The notes below the pieces were generated by a model, which had not been told where the DNA came from, did not search any database, and was given only the letters and a program-made list of their open reading frames with translations. Of a stretch of DNA of 64,000 nt, positions 1-9,440 are shown one piece after another; within the stretch, counting starts at the first letter, position 1, and every line of letters begins with the position of its first letter. This DNA is from Bog-756 sp052326605 (lineage in GTDB: Bacteria > Actinomycetota > Acidimicrobiia > Acidimicrobiales > RAAP-2), in assembly GCA_052326605.1 (NCBI GenBank), contig JBKQMB010000045.1, positions 1 through 64,000 of the forward strand, given 5' to 3'. The position numbers were made by a program, and so were the translations under genes.

Positions 1-160
1 CAGCGTCAAAGAGCTCGCCGCCGACATCGAAGCCTGGGCTGCGACCTGGAACGAGGACCCCAAGCCGTTCGTCTGGCACAAGACCGCCGAACAGATCCTC
101 GATCGCCTCGCCGGCTACTGCACAGCCTTCACCGCCGAAAACATCAGCGCTTCAAGCTGA
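1..160 (+). pseudogene. IS630-family transposase, C-terminal end (cut by window edge)
   Basis: The first bases read as the last 52 residues of a DDE transposase, ending at TGA 158-160. The segment containing WNEDPKPFVWHKTAEQIL is the usual C-terminal block of IS630-family transposases. The upstream catalytic part lies outside the window, so it cannot be said whether the element is intact. No clear terminal repeat was found in the 70 bases after the stop. It lies next to a decayed membrane-protein gene. The family call rests on the C-terminal motif only. Confidence 0.65.
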
Positions 161-228
161 CAGCACACTAGCGACCCGCCGAACATGGAGCTGCGTGGCT
201 GGCCCAGCTCTCGTCGCGTGGAACTACA

Positions 229-1863
229 TCAGGGAACTGCCCCCGGCATCTTTGCCTCGTACGGTGTCAGCGCCTTGTTCGGAATCACCGCACGGACGAT
301 CCCTGTTTCGACCACCCGATAGCCGACACCGAGCTGATGAAGCGTCGCGGTGAACTCGGCCTCGGTCACGGTGTCCGGTCCTACGATGACTTGTGGAGCC
401 GCGAACTGAGTGCCGTCAACGGTTGCCTCGCGTGGGGGCACAAACAGCCACGCCGGCCGACTGCTGTGCGCCAACGCCTCGTTGATGGCGAGTGAACGGT
501 CATTCTCGTATCCCGCAGTGGTGATCTTGAGCCGGCCTTGGCTCAAGAAGTCCAGTTTGTACGCCACGAAGTAGTTGGCGTACCCCGTCGTGATCCCGGT
601 GCCCTCCAGCTTCGATATCGCAGCAAGGGTGTAGGCATCGGGATTGCCCCATCTCGTTGTGTAAGTCCCTGACTCAGCGTTGATGAGCTTCCGCAGGGCG
701 ACCACGCTCGCCATGACCATCGCAGCCGCCGCCCGGATCACCTACACGCTTGAATGCCTCGCATGATCCAATGGCGAGGACGAGGGCGAGCAGAGGCACG
801 AGGTAGCCCGCATATCGCCCGTCCTGCCACGCCCAGGTGGCGGGCGATATGGCGTAGAGAATCGGAAAGGCCATGAGCCCCAGCGCGAACGCCAGCGCTC
901 GGCCACCTCAGACCGGACACAGCAAGAGTGCCACCACGAGCGCCGCCATGACGACCACGAGCGCGAGCGTGTGAACAGCACCCAGCACCCATGTACCGCT
1001 GTCTGCTCTCCGCAACCCGACTTCCATCGGGAAGACGTGGTGGAGGAACACTCCGAGGCGCCCACCGAACGTGGAGCTGGAAGACACCTTCCCACTATGG
1101 AGCGATGCGAATCCAGAGCCGACGTTGGCCCAGATCCACGGTATTGTTCCCACCAGCGCCGCCCCCATGGCGACCAGACCGCCTGGCCACCACGTGCGCC
1201 ATCCCGGGGACCGGACCACAGCGGCACCGAGCAGGAGGCCTGTTGGCATCGCGTAGTAAACGATCTCGGGGGAGGACCACCACCCGACCCCGGCAAGCAG
1301 TCCGAGGGCAGCGAAACGGGCGAGACCCCGCGGACCGTCCAATACTTGAAATGCGACGAGGATCAGGCCGAGTCCGCAAACGAGTGTCACTTCCCGGAAC
1401 CCAAATACCCGCACTGAGTCTCGGATCGCAACTGCCGGGGCAGTCCAGGCCAACGCTCCAGCGAGAAGCGCAACCTTCGGGGATACCAGTCGCAGGGCGA
1501 TCCGCCAGGTAAGGATTGCAGCTGCAGCGGTAAGCGCGCCCACCACGAGCTCGGCCACCACGCCCGTCTGGCCGAAGACGAGGAATGAGAGGGCGATCAG
1601 GTAAGGCTCGGCAGTTCCGCCATAAGCCTGGCCGCCGCAAAACGCCCTGAAGTGCCCATGGAGCGCGTTCTGGGCATTCAGACCCACGATGGCCAGGTCC
1701 GAGTTGGTCGGGGTATGGGAAATGAACCAAGTCGTGAGAAGAGACCGACCGATCCAGCGGCGATGGCGACGACGGCAACCGTGATGTTGACCGAGGGAGG
1801 GACCCGGTTCCGGGAGTGTGCGTGTCCAACGGCCCGGGTGGGTGCGAGCACGGAAGTTGACAT
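229..1863 (-). pseudogene. GT39/ArnT-like membrane glycosyltransferase, frameshifted
   Basis: Three minus-strand frames join into one polytopic membrane protein. The N-terminus begins at ATG 1863 (MSTSVLAPTRAVGH) with the first membrane segment. The frame changes near 1737 into a long hydrophobic stretch containing TNSDLAIVGLNAQNALHG and GGTAEPYLIALSF, as in family-39 type sugar transferases. It shifts again near 900 (MAFPILYAISPATWAWQDGR) and near 737, into a soluble C-terminal domain of about 165 residues. The order and spacing fit a lipid-linked sugar transferase of about 540 residues. Three shifts mean either a dead gene or local sequence error. The nearby IS630 remnant favours decay. The sugar donor cannot be inferred. 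Confidence 0.6.
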
Positions 1864-1868
1864 TTGGG

Positions 1869-2037
1869 TCAGGCAACTTGGGCGCGATCAATGGCTACGA
1901 GGATCGGAAGCCCGATTCCCAACAGGAACATGGAGGACCAGACCTTCATGGCCGGGTACACGCCACAACGGCCCCGACGCCAGGCCGCCCGCCCGACGGC
2001 TTCGTCCACGGGTTCGTGCGTGACGTACCATGAACCG
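1869..2037 (-). pseudogene. C-terminal remnant of a membrane protein
   Basis: A short minus-strand reading frame ends five bases before the start of the decayed glycosyltransferase. Its tail (YPAMKVWSSMFLLGIGLPIL) is a plausible last membrane helix, and the spacing would suit a translationally coupled upstream gene. Further upstream the frame runs only antisense through the acetyltransferase gene, so at most the last 55 residues survive. No family can be named. It may be a chance open frame. Confidence 0.3.
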
Positions 2038-2117
2038 GTGGCGGTTCGTGACTGCAATCGTGATGGATCGGTACTGCCGGGGTGTCGCGCCCGCCCGGTC
2101 CGGCCCGAGGCCGGATC

Positions 2118-2744
2118 GTGAGCGCCAGCCTCCGCTCGCCGGCAGTGCGGTCGCTCGAACTGCCCGGGTGGCGGATCCGGCTCACCACCCTGGTCGAGGG
2201 GGACTACGAGGCCTGGTTGTCGGTCCGGACCCGATGCCGCTCCTGGCTCATTCCATGGGAACCCCGGTCCAAGGGTGCACCCCCTGCGCCGGAGGACGCG
2301 GCCAGCTTCATCGCCAGATGCGGGATGCGCGAGCGGGAGCGCCAACTCGGGAGCGGGTTCGGTTTCGGGATCTTCGTCGAAGGTCGCTTCGCCGGTGAGA
2401 TCACGCTCTCGTCCATTCAGCGCGGGCCCTTCCAGAACGGCTCCGTCGGGTACTGGATCGACGAGGAGCTGGCTGGCTCGGGACTGATACCCGAGGCGGT
2501 GGTCGTTGTCCTGCAGTTCGCCTTCGAGACCCTCCGGCTCCACCGGATCGAGGTGGCGATCATCCCCCGCAACATTGCCAGCCGGCGGGTGGTGGAGAAG
2601 CTGGGCCTGCGCACCGAGGGGGTGGCGCTCGGATTCCTCGAGATCAACGGCGAGTGGGAGGACCACGTCCGCTACGCCATTACTGCCGAGGAGTGGGCGG
2701 TTCGTGGCCCCGAGCTCCGCACCGTCTGGCTCAAGAGGAACTGA
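2118..2744 (+). CDS. GNAT N-acetyltransferase, RimJ/RimL type
   Basis: A 208-residue protein predicted to transfer acetyl from acetyl-CoA to an amine, often the N-terminus of a ribosomal protein in this subfamily. An N-terminal segment (ELPGWRIRLTTLVEGDYEAW) is followed by the characteristic GYWIDEELAGSGLIPEAV, corresponding to the acetyl-CoA pyrophosphate-binding loop, then HRIEVAIIPRNIASRRVVEKLG, the usual RimJ/RimL signature with N-x-S and KLG. The length suits the family. GTG 2118 matches the family N-terminus; GTG 2082 is an alternative. It is monocistronic and convergent with the epimerase gene. The substrate is unknown. Confidence 0.8.
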   Translation: MSASLRSPAVRSLELPGWRIRLTTLVEGDYEAWLSVRTRCRSWLIPWEPRSKGAPPAPEDAASFIARCGMRERERQLGSGFGFGIFVEGRFAGEITLSSIQRGPFQNGSVGYWIDEELAGSGLIPEAVVVVLQFAFETLRLHRIEVAIIPRNIASRRVVEKLGLRTEGVALGFLEINGEWEDHVRYAITAEEWAVRGPELRTVWLKRN

Positions 2745-2749
2745 CGGCC

Positions 2750-2769
2750 GCTCCGGGGGCGACCGGAGC
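2750..2769. terminator. stem-loop between convergent genes
   Basis: GCTCCGG and CCGGAGC form a perfect 7-bp stem with a 6-base loop just after the acetyltransferase stop. A second GC-rich inverted repeat follows to about 2812. There is no T tract, which is common for actinobacterial terminators. The site could serve both converging transcripts. Confidence 0.45.
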
Positions 2770-2823
2770 AGTGCGTCGGCGATCGGGGGTCCGGGGTCGA
2801 GGGTACCCCCGGTCCGGCTCAGC

Positions 2824-3876
2824 TCAGCCGTCGATGCCCCGGACCACGGCAGGGGAGTGGCGGAAGAACTGCTCGACCTCCTGCTCGTAACGGTACTCGG
2901 GGGCGCCCGAGCCCGACCCGGTCGCCCGGCGCAGGTTGTTGGCCCGGGCGAAGCTCTCCACGGCCCCGGCGCTGGTGTAGCGGTACTCGAATCCGGTCGA
3001 CGCGAAGCGGGAGGTGTCCAGGCCCCGCCCGAACCGGACGAAGCTCTCCATCTCCGGCGGGAACTGGATCACCCCCGCCCGGCGGAGCGGTGCAGCGAAG
3101 GCCTGGGGCCGGAACGGCGACAGCGGCAGGAGGTGTGCCCCCCCGATGGAGGCCACTTCGCTCCACGGCAGTTTGCCCGCTCCGGCCACGTTGTACACGC
3201 CCGGGAGCTGCTTCCCCGTGGCGAACTCGAGGGCGCGCACGACATCGTCCTCCTCGATGAACTGGACGAGCGGGTCGAAGCCGACAATGGCCGGAAGCAC
3301 CCTGCGACGGAGGTCGTAGCTGATCGGGGTGATGATGTCGGTCCCCAGCACGTGGGCGAACCGCAGCACGGTGACCACCAGATGGGGATTGTCGACGGTG
3401 AAGTCCCGCACCAACGACTCCACTTCGATCAGGGACCGCTCCAGCCGGTTGCGGACCGGGCTCGTGCGCCTGGAGTCCTCGCGGAACCAGGTCGGGTCGG
3501 ACTCGGACGCGCCGTAGACGTGTGCCGAGGACTTGATCACGACCTGGCGGACGGACGAGCCGGCCGAACCGGCGGCCGCCAGAAGGTTGAGGGTGCCGAT
3601 CACGTTGATCTCGTGGAGGACCCGGCTGGACACGCCGATCGAGTTGGTCTCGAGGAAGGTGTGCACGATGGTGTCGACCTGGGTCGCCCGCACGATCCGG
3701 CTGAGGATCGAGTACTTCTGGTCGGAGCGGACGAACTCGGTGCGTTCCAGCGGGACCTTGGGGTCGTTGGTCCCAAGGCCGAGGATCATCTCCACATCGG
3801 GCTCCAACTCCAGGGCCTGGGCCATGCGGCCGCCCCAGAAGGTGTCGAGCCCGGTGATCAGGACGCGTCTGCCCAT
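2824..3876 (-). CDS. NAD-dependent epimerase/dehydratase (extended SDR)
   Basis: A 350-residue extended-SDR protein. The N-terminal Rossmann motif is RRVLITGLDTFWGGRMAQAL (residues about 3-22). Later blocks such as VVIKSSAHVYG and VLRFAHVLG match nucleotide-sugar epimerase homologues. The usual YxxxK pair is not evident: after VYG the expected region reads PVRNRLERSLIEVE. This suggests an altered active site or a structural or regulatory role. ATG 3876 lies four bases after the stop of the upstream acyltransferase. An epimerase (galE2-like) next to a PlsC-like acyltransferase is also seen in mycobacteria. A role in envelope lipid glycosylation is inferred. Confidence 0.8.
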   Translation of the reverse strand: MGRRVLITGLDTFWGGRMAQALELEPDVEMILGLGTNDPKVPLERTEFVRSDQKYSILSRIVRATQVDTIVHTFLETNSIGVSSRVLHEINVIGTLNLLAAAGSAGSSVRQVVIKSSAHVYGASESDPTWFREDSRRTSPVRNRLERSLIEVESLVRDFTVDNPHLVVTVLRFAHVLGTDIITPISYDLRRRVLPAIVGFDPLVQFIEEDDVVRALEFATGKQLPGVYNVAGAGKLPWSEVASIGGAHLLPLSPFRPQAFAAPLRRAGVIQFPPEMESFVRFGRGLDTSRFASTGFEYRYTSAGAVESFARANNLRRATGSGSGAPEYRYEQEVEQFFRHSPAVVRGIDG

Positions 3877-3880
3877 CGGC

Positions 3881-4951
3881 TCAGCCGAACCAGACGCTGC
3901 GTCGCTCGCGCAGCATGTCGTGCAGCGCATCCTGCAGCTTGGCCCGGACGGCCTCCGCTTCGTCCATCACCCGGCTCCTCGAGTACCGCTCCAGCCCCGG
4001 CTCCACATCGAAGGTGATGGGATCGAGGACGCGCAGCTTGATCTTGGCCGGCAGGTAGGTGACGTAGCCGAGGGGCCCCAGGACGAGGGAGTTGGCGGTC
4101 ACCGGGAAGTACGGCAGATTGAGGGCCTTGGCCACGCCACTCATACGGAAGAGGATGGGCATCGACTCCTCGGCACCGACCACGGCGATCGGGATGACGG
4201 GTACGCCGGCCTTCATGGCGATCTCCACGAAGCCGCCCCGACCGAAGCGGCGGAGCCGGTAGCGGTCCGAGTAGGTCTTGGATGTGGCCTTGGTCCCCTC
4301 GGGGAACACCAGCGCCAACTGGTGCTGGTCGTGCAGGAGGCGGTAGGCGTTGTCGGGATGTGCCGGCACGCCGCCGGTCCGGGACCACAAGGTACCGACC
4401 ACCGGGACGGTGCGGAAGAAGTAGTCGGCCAGTCCGTAGACCGGGCGCCCGAGCTCTTCTTCGATGCCATGCATGATGGCGGGGGCATCCGGCGGAATGG
4501 CGCCGGCATGGTTGGCGATCAACAGGGCCCCGCCGGCGGTCGGGATCTTCTCGAGTCCCTCCCACTCCACCCGGAACCAGTAGCGGTACATCGGGTTGTA
4601 CAGGCGCCGCACAATCGACCGCATGTGCTCGGAGCGACCCCATTCGTCGACGTCGGACCGCCGCGGGTCGTCGGGCGGTCGGCGCCGGCGGCGATTGGCG
4701 GCCACCGGCAGTATGGACACCGAGGCACCGCCGGTGGGACGGGCCTGGTCGTCCCCACGGACCGCGTCTCGGACCGCGTCACGGACGTGCTCGCGGCCGG
4801 ACTCACCGTCGGTGACGCCGTCGGCCGTGGCGGTGGGCGCACCGTGCTGCCCGGACTCGACGATGGCCTCGATGATGTCGTTGTCGGTCGGGCGGCTCGC
4901 CCGACGCACCGTCTGGTCGATGTCCGAGGGGTCGGGGCTCACACTGTGCAT
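3881..4951 (-). CDS. PlsC-like lysophospholipid acyltransferase
   Basis: A 356-residue acyltransferase of the glycerophospholipid PlsC superfamily, predicted to act at the cytoplasmic face of the membrane. The catalytic NHxxxxxxD block is seen as NHAGAIPPDA (residues 147-156) and the substrate-binding motif as FPEGTK (216-221). The first 105 residues are a low-complexity acidic/basic extension unlike the core family; residues 59-66 hold an imperfect repeat (AVRDAVR). ATG 4951 is the first start that keeps this extension compact. It precedes the epimerase by four bases, and an Alg5-like transferase lies upstream. The acyl acceptor is unknown. Confidence 0.85.
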   Translation of the reverse strand: MHSVSPDPSDIDQTVRRASRPTDNDIIEAIVESGQHGAPTATADGVTDGESGREHVRDAVRDAVRGDDQARPTGGASVSILPVAANRRRRRPPDDPRRSDVDEWGRSEHMRSIVRRLYNPMYRYWFRVEWEGLEKIPTAGGALLIANHAGAIPPDAPAIMHGIEEELGRPVYGLADYFFRTVPVVGTLWSRTGGVPAHPDNAYRLLHDQHQLALVFPEGTKATSKTYSDRYRLRRFGRGGFVEIAMKAGVPVIPIAVVGAEESMPILFRMSGVAKALNLPYFPVTANSLVLGPLGYVTYLPAKIKLRVLDPITFDVEPGLERYSRSRVMDEAEAVRAKLQDALHDMLRERRSVWFG

Positions 4952-5013
4952 GGTACCGCCGACCGGGGGCGCCACCGTCTGGCGGCTTCCCCGACTCGCC
5001 GAGCCGGTCGGGC

Positions 5014-6045
5014 TCAGGCTGATCCCCCCGGGACCGGAGGAGCCTGGAGCCGGTCGGCCAGGGGCCCCAGCAGCCGCAGGGCCTCGATGCCCAGGGCCCG
5101 CCGGGAGACCTGCAACGGTTCGAGCTCGGCCCGCAGCGCCGAGTACACCTGGGCCACCTCCTCGGGATCGACCAGGGGCAGGAGCGCGATCACCGACGGG
5201 CCCTGGGCCACGACGGGGACGGGCACGCCGACCAGGGTCCCCGTTACGACGTCCCGGACCCGTGCCTCCAGCTCGGGGGAGGGGGTCCCGGCAGAGGGAT
5301 CGCGGACCCCGACGGCCGGGACCGGTGGGGTGGGAAGCAGCCCGAGCCGCGAGCGGTAGACATCGATGAGCATGGTGATCGAATCGTGCAGTGGGTGGAT
5401 GGTGCTGCCGGGCACGTGCCTCCACTGGACCGGCACCTCTGCGATCCGCAGGCCGAGGCGTCGCGCCCGGGCCAGGATCTCGACGTCGAACGCGAAACGG
5501 TCGATGCGGACCAGATGGAAGAGCAGCCGGGCGGCCGGGGTGCGGAAAGCCTTGAAGCCGCACTGGGTGTCCTGGAGGCCGATCCCGGTGCCGGTGGTCA
5601 CCAGCTGGTTGAAGAGCCTGCCCAACACCGTGCGCACGGCGTAGGTGCTCTCGACCATCGAATCGGGCAGCGCCCGGGATCCGACGACCAGGTCGTGGGT
5701 GGCCAGCCCGTCCAGCAGCAGGGGAATGGCCCGGGGGTCGATGGCCATGTCGGCGTCCATGTAGGCCGTGTACTCGCCCCGGGCCAGCGACACGCCGGTG
5801 CGCACGGCGGCACCCTTCCCCAGGTTCACCGGATGGCGGACCACCCGGTGATGGGGGAGCGGGGCCAGGAGCTTCTCGGCCGCCGCCGCCGTCCCATCGG
5901 TGCTGCCGTCGTCGACGACCAGGACCTCCGTACACCCCACGTCCACCGCTCCCTCTGCCACCGCGGCCTCGAACCGCCGCATCCCGTCGGCCAGCCGGGG
6001 TGCCTCGTTGAATGCCGGCACGATGATGGAGAGGTTGAGTGTCAT
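5014..6045 (-). CDS. GT2 glycosyltransferase, dolichyl/polyprenyl-phosphate type (Alg5-like)
   Basis: A 343-residue family-2 glycosyltransferase. The GT-A fold is clear: LSIIVPAFNEAPRLADG at the N-terminus, VVDDGSTDGT, NLGKGAAVRTG, the metal-binding AYMDADMAID, VGSRALPDS and DTQCGFKAF. This order is typical of enzymes that move a sugar from a nucleotide donor to polyprenyl phosphate. No C-terminal membrane helices follow. Instead there is a soluble tail of about 100 residues that I do not recognise. It begins 63 bases before the acyltransferase and reads the same way, so the three genes probably form one envelope-lipid operon. Confidence 0.85.
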   Translation of the reverse strand: MTLNLSIIVPAFNEAPRLADGMRRFEAAVAEGAVDVGCTEVLVVDDGSTDGTAAAAEKLLAPLPHHRVVRHPVNLGKGAAVRTGVSLARGEYTAYMDADMAIDPRAIPLLLDGLATHDLVVGSRALPDSMVESTYAVRTVLGRLFNQLVTTGTGIGLQDTQCGFKAFRTPAARLLFHLVRIDRFAFDVEILARARRLGLRIAEVPVQWRHVPGSTIHPLHDSITMLIDVYRSRLGLLPTPPVPAVGVRDPSAGTPSPELEARVRDVVTGTLVGVPVPVVAQGPSVIALLPLVDPEEVAQVYSALRAELEPLQVSRRALGIEALRLLGPLADRLQAPPVPGGSA

Positions 6046-6123
6046 GAGTCTCTCGGCGTGACCCTAGCGGGGCCCTGCGAACCTGCTGTCCGGTGGGCCT
6101 GGCTTGGACCGGCGGACCGGGGG

Positions 6124-7617
6124 CTAGGGCCGGCCGGCGCCGACCAGCCCGAAGGACCAGAAGGGGTCGAAGGTCACCACGGTGCCGGTCTGGGCGGCCT
6201 GGATGATCGTGTCGGAACCGTAGGCCGTCGACTGCCCGTCGAGAATGGGCCCGACGTACATCACCACATGATCGATGCCGGTCCCGTCAAGGTCGTAGAA
6301 GAGCAGGTCACCGGGCTCGAGGCTAGTAAGGCTCACGTGCTGGGACACGTTGTACTGGTCGGCAGCCGAGTGGGGCAGGGACACCCCCGCCTGGGCCCAC
6401 GCCAGCATGACCAGGCCCGAGCAGTCGACACCGGCGGAGCTGGCGCCGCCCCAGAGATAGGGCACGCCGAGGTAGTGCATGGCGCCGTGGACGGCGGCGA
6501 GGCCTGCTGCCTGCGGGCTGTCGCCACTGGACACGGTGGCCACGCCGGCCGGGGCCCCACCGCCCGAGGGCCCCGCGGTCGAGCCGGCGGTCGAGCCGGC
6601 CGCCGCGGCGGCACCGGCGGCCCGGTTGGCTGCAGTGGTGGCACTTGCTGCCGCGGCACTGCCGCCGCTGAGGGTGGTCGCCACCTGGGCCGCCTGTGAC
6701 GCCTGTGACGCTGCGGCCTGCTTGGCTGCCGGGTCGGTGGCTACTGTCGCGGCCTGGGCTGCGGTTGCTGCTTGTGCTGCCGCTTGTTGGGCGATCTGCT
6801 GGGCCAGGGATCCCTTGACCTGGGCCAGGGTCGCCTCGGCGAGGGAGTTGGCTGCGGCGGCGCTCTGGCGGGCCTGGTTCTCCTGGGCGAGCTGGGTGGT
6901 CTGGGCCTGTTGCTCGGCCAGCAGCTTGGACCGGGTGGCCGACAGCTGGTGCTGTCCGATCTTCACCCTGGCCACGTCGGCGGTGACGTTGCCGATGCCC
7001 AGTCCTTCATAGAGGGCGCGGATCTGTGAGGCGCCGGTGGGCGCGGCGAAGATCTCCGACACCGACTCCGCCGATGAGTTGCTCACATAGTCCTCGATGG
7101 CGTCCTGGCGGAGTTGGGACCGCTCGGCGGCCAGCTTGGACGTGGCGACCTGAATGGAGGAAGAAGTGGACTGGAGGGCGCTCCTGGTGGCCCCGAGGTT
7201 GACGGTCGCCTGGTCGTACTGCTCGTCGGCCTGGTCGAGCACCGTCTGCTGCTGGGAGATCTGGGTCTCGATGGTGGCAACCTGGGTCTCGGTCGCGTTG
7301 ATCTGGTCCTGGGAGGGGGTGGAGCCGACTGCCGTAGTCGACGTGCCGGTGGCGGCCGTCGTTGGGGTGGTGGCGGCCGTCGTTGGGGTGGTGGCGGCCG
7401 CGCCTGCCGAGGCTGCGTTTCCGACGACCGTTGCCGCGCCCGCTCCGACGCAGAGGAAGAGACCCGCCGTGCACGCCAGTGCCAAGCGAAGCCCGGCGCG
7501 CCGCGCCCTGCTGGCCCCACTGCAGGGTCGCGGGCGCGCCTGGCTTCCCATGGCTGGATGCCCTGTCCTCACACCAGCCACCATGCCACGGTACTTGCGC
7601 CATTCCCGGTCTGACAA
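6124..7617 (-). CDS. NlpC/P60 peptidoglycan endopeptidase, RipA-like
   Basis: A 497-residue secreted cell-wall hydrolase. The N-terminus has basic residues then a hydrophobic helix (LALACTAGLFLCVGAGAATV), consistent with a Sec signal peptide. An Ala/Thr/Pro linker follows, then a long coiled-coil region (residues about 105-250), then an Ala-rich stretch. The C-terminal NlpC/P60 domain has the catalytic Cys in VDCSGLVMLAW (Cys399) and His in GIDHVVMYVG (His450). It probably cleaves peptide stems between D-Glu and the diamino acid. The start at 7617 is uncertain; ATG 7551 would place the signal peptide closer to the N-terminus. A 21-bp DNA repeat encodes part of the linker. Confidence 0.88.
   Translation of the reverse strand: MSDREWRKYRGMVAGVRTGHPAMGSQARPRPCSGASRARRAGLRLALACTAGLFLCVGAGAATVVGNAASAGAAATTPTTAATTPTTAATGTSTTAVGSTPSQDQINATETQVATIETQISQQQTVLDQADEQYDQATVNLGATRSALQSTSSSIQVATSKLAAERSQLRQDAIEDYVSNSSAESVSEIFAAPTGASQIRALYEGLGIGNVTADVARVKIGQHQLSATRSKLLAEQQAQTTQLAQENQARQSAAAANSLAEATLAQVKGSLAQQIAQQAAAQAATAAQAATVATDPAAKQAAASQASQAAQVATTLSGGSAAAASATTAANRAAGAAAAAGSTAGSTAGPSGGGAPAGVATVSSGDSPQAAGLAAVHGAMHYLGVPYLWGGASSAGVDCSGLVMLAWAQAGVSLPHSAADQYNVSQHVSLTSLEPGDLLFYDLDGTGIDHVVMYVGPILDGQSTAYGSDTIIQAAQTGTVVTFDPFWSFGLVGAGRP
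7343..7396. repeat. 21-bp in-frame tandem repeat in the NlpC/P60 linker
   Basis: Two full copies and a partial copy of TGGCGGCCGTCGTTGGGGTGG encode alternating Ala-Ala-Thr-Thr-Pro-Thr in the linker just after the signal peptide. The repeat keeps the frame. Copy number could vary between strains. Confidence 0.7.
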
Positions 7618-7816
7618 GGGGGTATGAGTCGGAATCGGCGGGTGACGTCGGGCATCGACGGCCGTGAAGCGGAGCTGCTGGTGCTGGTTCGGGTTCGGGT
7701 CAATTCCATGGTCACGTTGGGGCCGGTCTCGTTCGGTCCGCCGGAAGGGCGGTCGGTCGAGTGGCTAAGTTGCCTGAAGTATCGGCAGGTTCCCGGTCCG
7801 ACTGGAGGTCCTCGTT

Positions 7817-9430
7817 GTGGATGGTGTGGTCGAGGTGCACGGGGGGCGCGTCCGCGGGGTCGAGCGCAACGGGACGTGGTCGTTCTCCGGCATTCCCTAC
7901 GCGGCGACGCCCGCAGGCCGGCGGCGCTGGCGCCCGCCCGCCCCGGTGGCCCCGTGGTCCGGCATCCGGGAGTGCGATCGGTTCGGTCCGGTCGCCCACC
8001 AGGCCCCGATGGAGATCGAGGCGTTCATGGGCGGTGAGCCGGAGGCCGCCTCGGAGGACAGCCTGAGCCTCAACATCTGGACCCCGGGAGTGGATGGCGG
8101 TCATCGACCGGTCATGGTGTGGGTCCACGGCGGGTCGTTCGTGTCGGGGTCGGGCTCGGGAGGCATGTACCGAGGGGGGAGGCTGGCGCGCGAGGGCGAC
8201 GTGGTGGTGGTCACCATCAACTACCGGCTGGGTCTGTTCGGATTCCTCGCCCATCCGGTGCTCGCGGAGCCCGATCAGACCTGGTTGGACGGCGAGCAGT
8301 GGTCGGGCTTCGGCAACTGGGGACTAGCGGACCAGATCGCCGCTCTGCGTTGGGTGCGGGACCACATCGCGGCGTTCGGTGGCGATCCGGGCAAGGTGAC
8401 CCTCTTCGGCGAATCGGCGGGGGGGATGAGCGTGTCCGCCCTCCTCGGCGCGTCCGCCGCCAAGGGTCTGTTCCACCGGGCCATCGTCCAGAGCGGGCCG
8501 CCCTATACCCACTCGGTCGAGGCGGCCTCGTCGCAGGCCGAGAAGGTGGCGGCCCACCTCGGCGTCGCACTCACCCGCGCCGCGCTCGAGGAGGTCCCGG
8601 CCGAGGAACTGGTGCGGGCCCTGGACGAGCTCGGCAGGCAGGGGGAAACCGATGACTCGGGCCTGCCGGTGATGCCGGTGGTCGACGGGGGCTTGCTGGA
8701 TCGACCACCCGAGGAGGCGGTGGCCTCCGGCTCGGCATCGCATGTGCCGCTGCTCATCGGCACCACCCGTGACGAGTTCTCGCTGTGGACCGTCGGGAGC
8801 CCCAAACTGAGCTCCCTGGACGAGGACGGCCTGCGGCGGAGGATGAGACGGGTGACCCCCGATGCGGCAGCCGCCGACGCGGTGATTGCCGCCGTGCGCG
8901 AGGCGCGAGCCGGTCGCGGCGAGCCGGTGGCACCTCGTGACCTGTGGACGGCCATCGCCACCGAGTACGTCTTCAGGGTGCCGACCATCCGCTTCGCGGA
9001 CGCCCATGCCCGGGCTGCCGATCCCGGCGTCGGCACCTATTGCTACCTGTTCACCTGGGAGTCACCCGCCTTGGAAGGGCGGTTGGGCTCGTGCCATGCG
9101 CTGGAGATCCCGTTCGTCTTCGGCAGCGTCCTCAATCCGATGGTGCAGACGTTCTCCGGCGGCGGGGCCGACGCCTTCGCGTTGTCGGCCGCAATGCGTG
9201 CGGCGTGGGCCGATTTCGCCCGGTCGGGGACGCCGGAAGGGAGAGGAGGCGGCGCCGAGGCGCCCGGCGGCACCTGGTCGAACTGGGACCCGGCCCGACG
9301 GCCGACCACGGTGCTGGGGCCGTGCCCGGGGCGCGACGGGCTGTGGAACCAGGTCGAGCGACCGAGGAACGAAGAGCTGGATGCGGTGGCCGCGGCCGCC
9401 TCGGCCACAGCGGCGTGGCCCAACCGCTAG
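7817..9430 (+). CDS. Type-B carboxylesterase
   Basis: A 537-residue alpha/beta hydrolase of the carboxylesterase type B family, which hydrolyses carboxylic esters. The oxyanion-hole motif is VMVWVHGGSF (about 99-108) and the nucleophile elbow is LFGESAGGMSV with Ser200. An acidic residue in TRDEFSLW and a His in GSCHALEIPFVFG complete a plausible triad. Length and motif order match the family. No signal peptide is visible, so it is probably cytoplasmic. GTG 7817 is the best start. It stands alone, convergent with the dehalogenase-like gene, and a 20-bp repeat array begins ten bases after its stop. Confidence 0.9.
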   Translation: MDGVVEVHGGRVRGVERNGTWSFSGIPYAATPAGRRRWRPPAPVAPWSGIRECDRFGPVAHQAPMEIEAFMGGEPEAASEDSLSLNIWTPGVDGGHRPVMVWVHGGSFVSGSGSGGMYRGGRLAREGDVVVVTINYRLGLFGFLAHPVLAEPDQTWLDGEQWSGFGNWGLADQIAALRWVRDHIAAFGGDPGKVTLFGESAGGMSVSALLGASAAKGLFHRAIVQSGPPYTHSVEAASSQAEKVAAHLGVALTRAALEEVPAEELVRALDELGRQGETDDSGLPVMPVVDGGLLDRPPEEAVASGSASHVPLLIGTTRDEFSLWTVGSPKLSSLDEDGLRRRMRRVTPDAAAADAVIAAVREARAGRGEPVAPRDLWTAIATEYVFRVPTIRFADAHARAADPGVGTYCYLFTWESPALEGRLGSCHALEIPFVFGSVLNPMVQTFSGGGADAFALSAAMRAAWADFARSGTPEGRGGGAEAPGGTWSNWDPARRPTTVLGPCPGRDGLWNQVERPRNEELDAVAAAASATAAWPNR

Positions 9431-9440
9431 GGCCGGGTGG

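Noticed and set aside
2506..5359. Long plus-strand open frames opposite the epimerase, acyltransferase and GT2 genes
   Set aside because: The minus strand encodes three recognisable enzymes with correct spacing; the plus-strand products are low-complexity Arg/Gly/Ala/Pro sequences.
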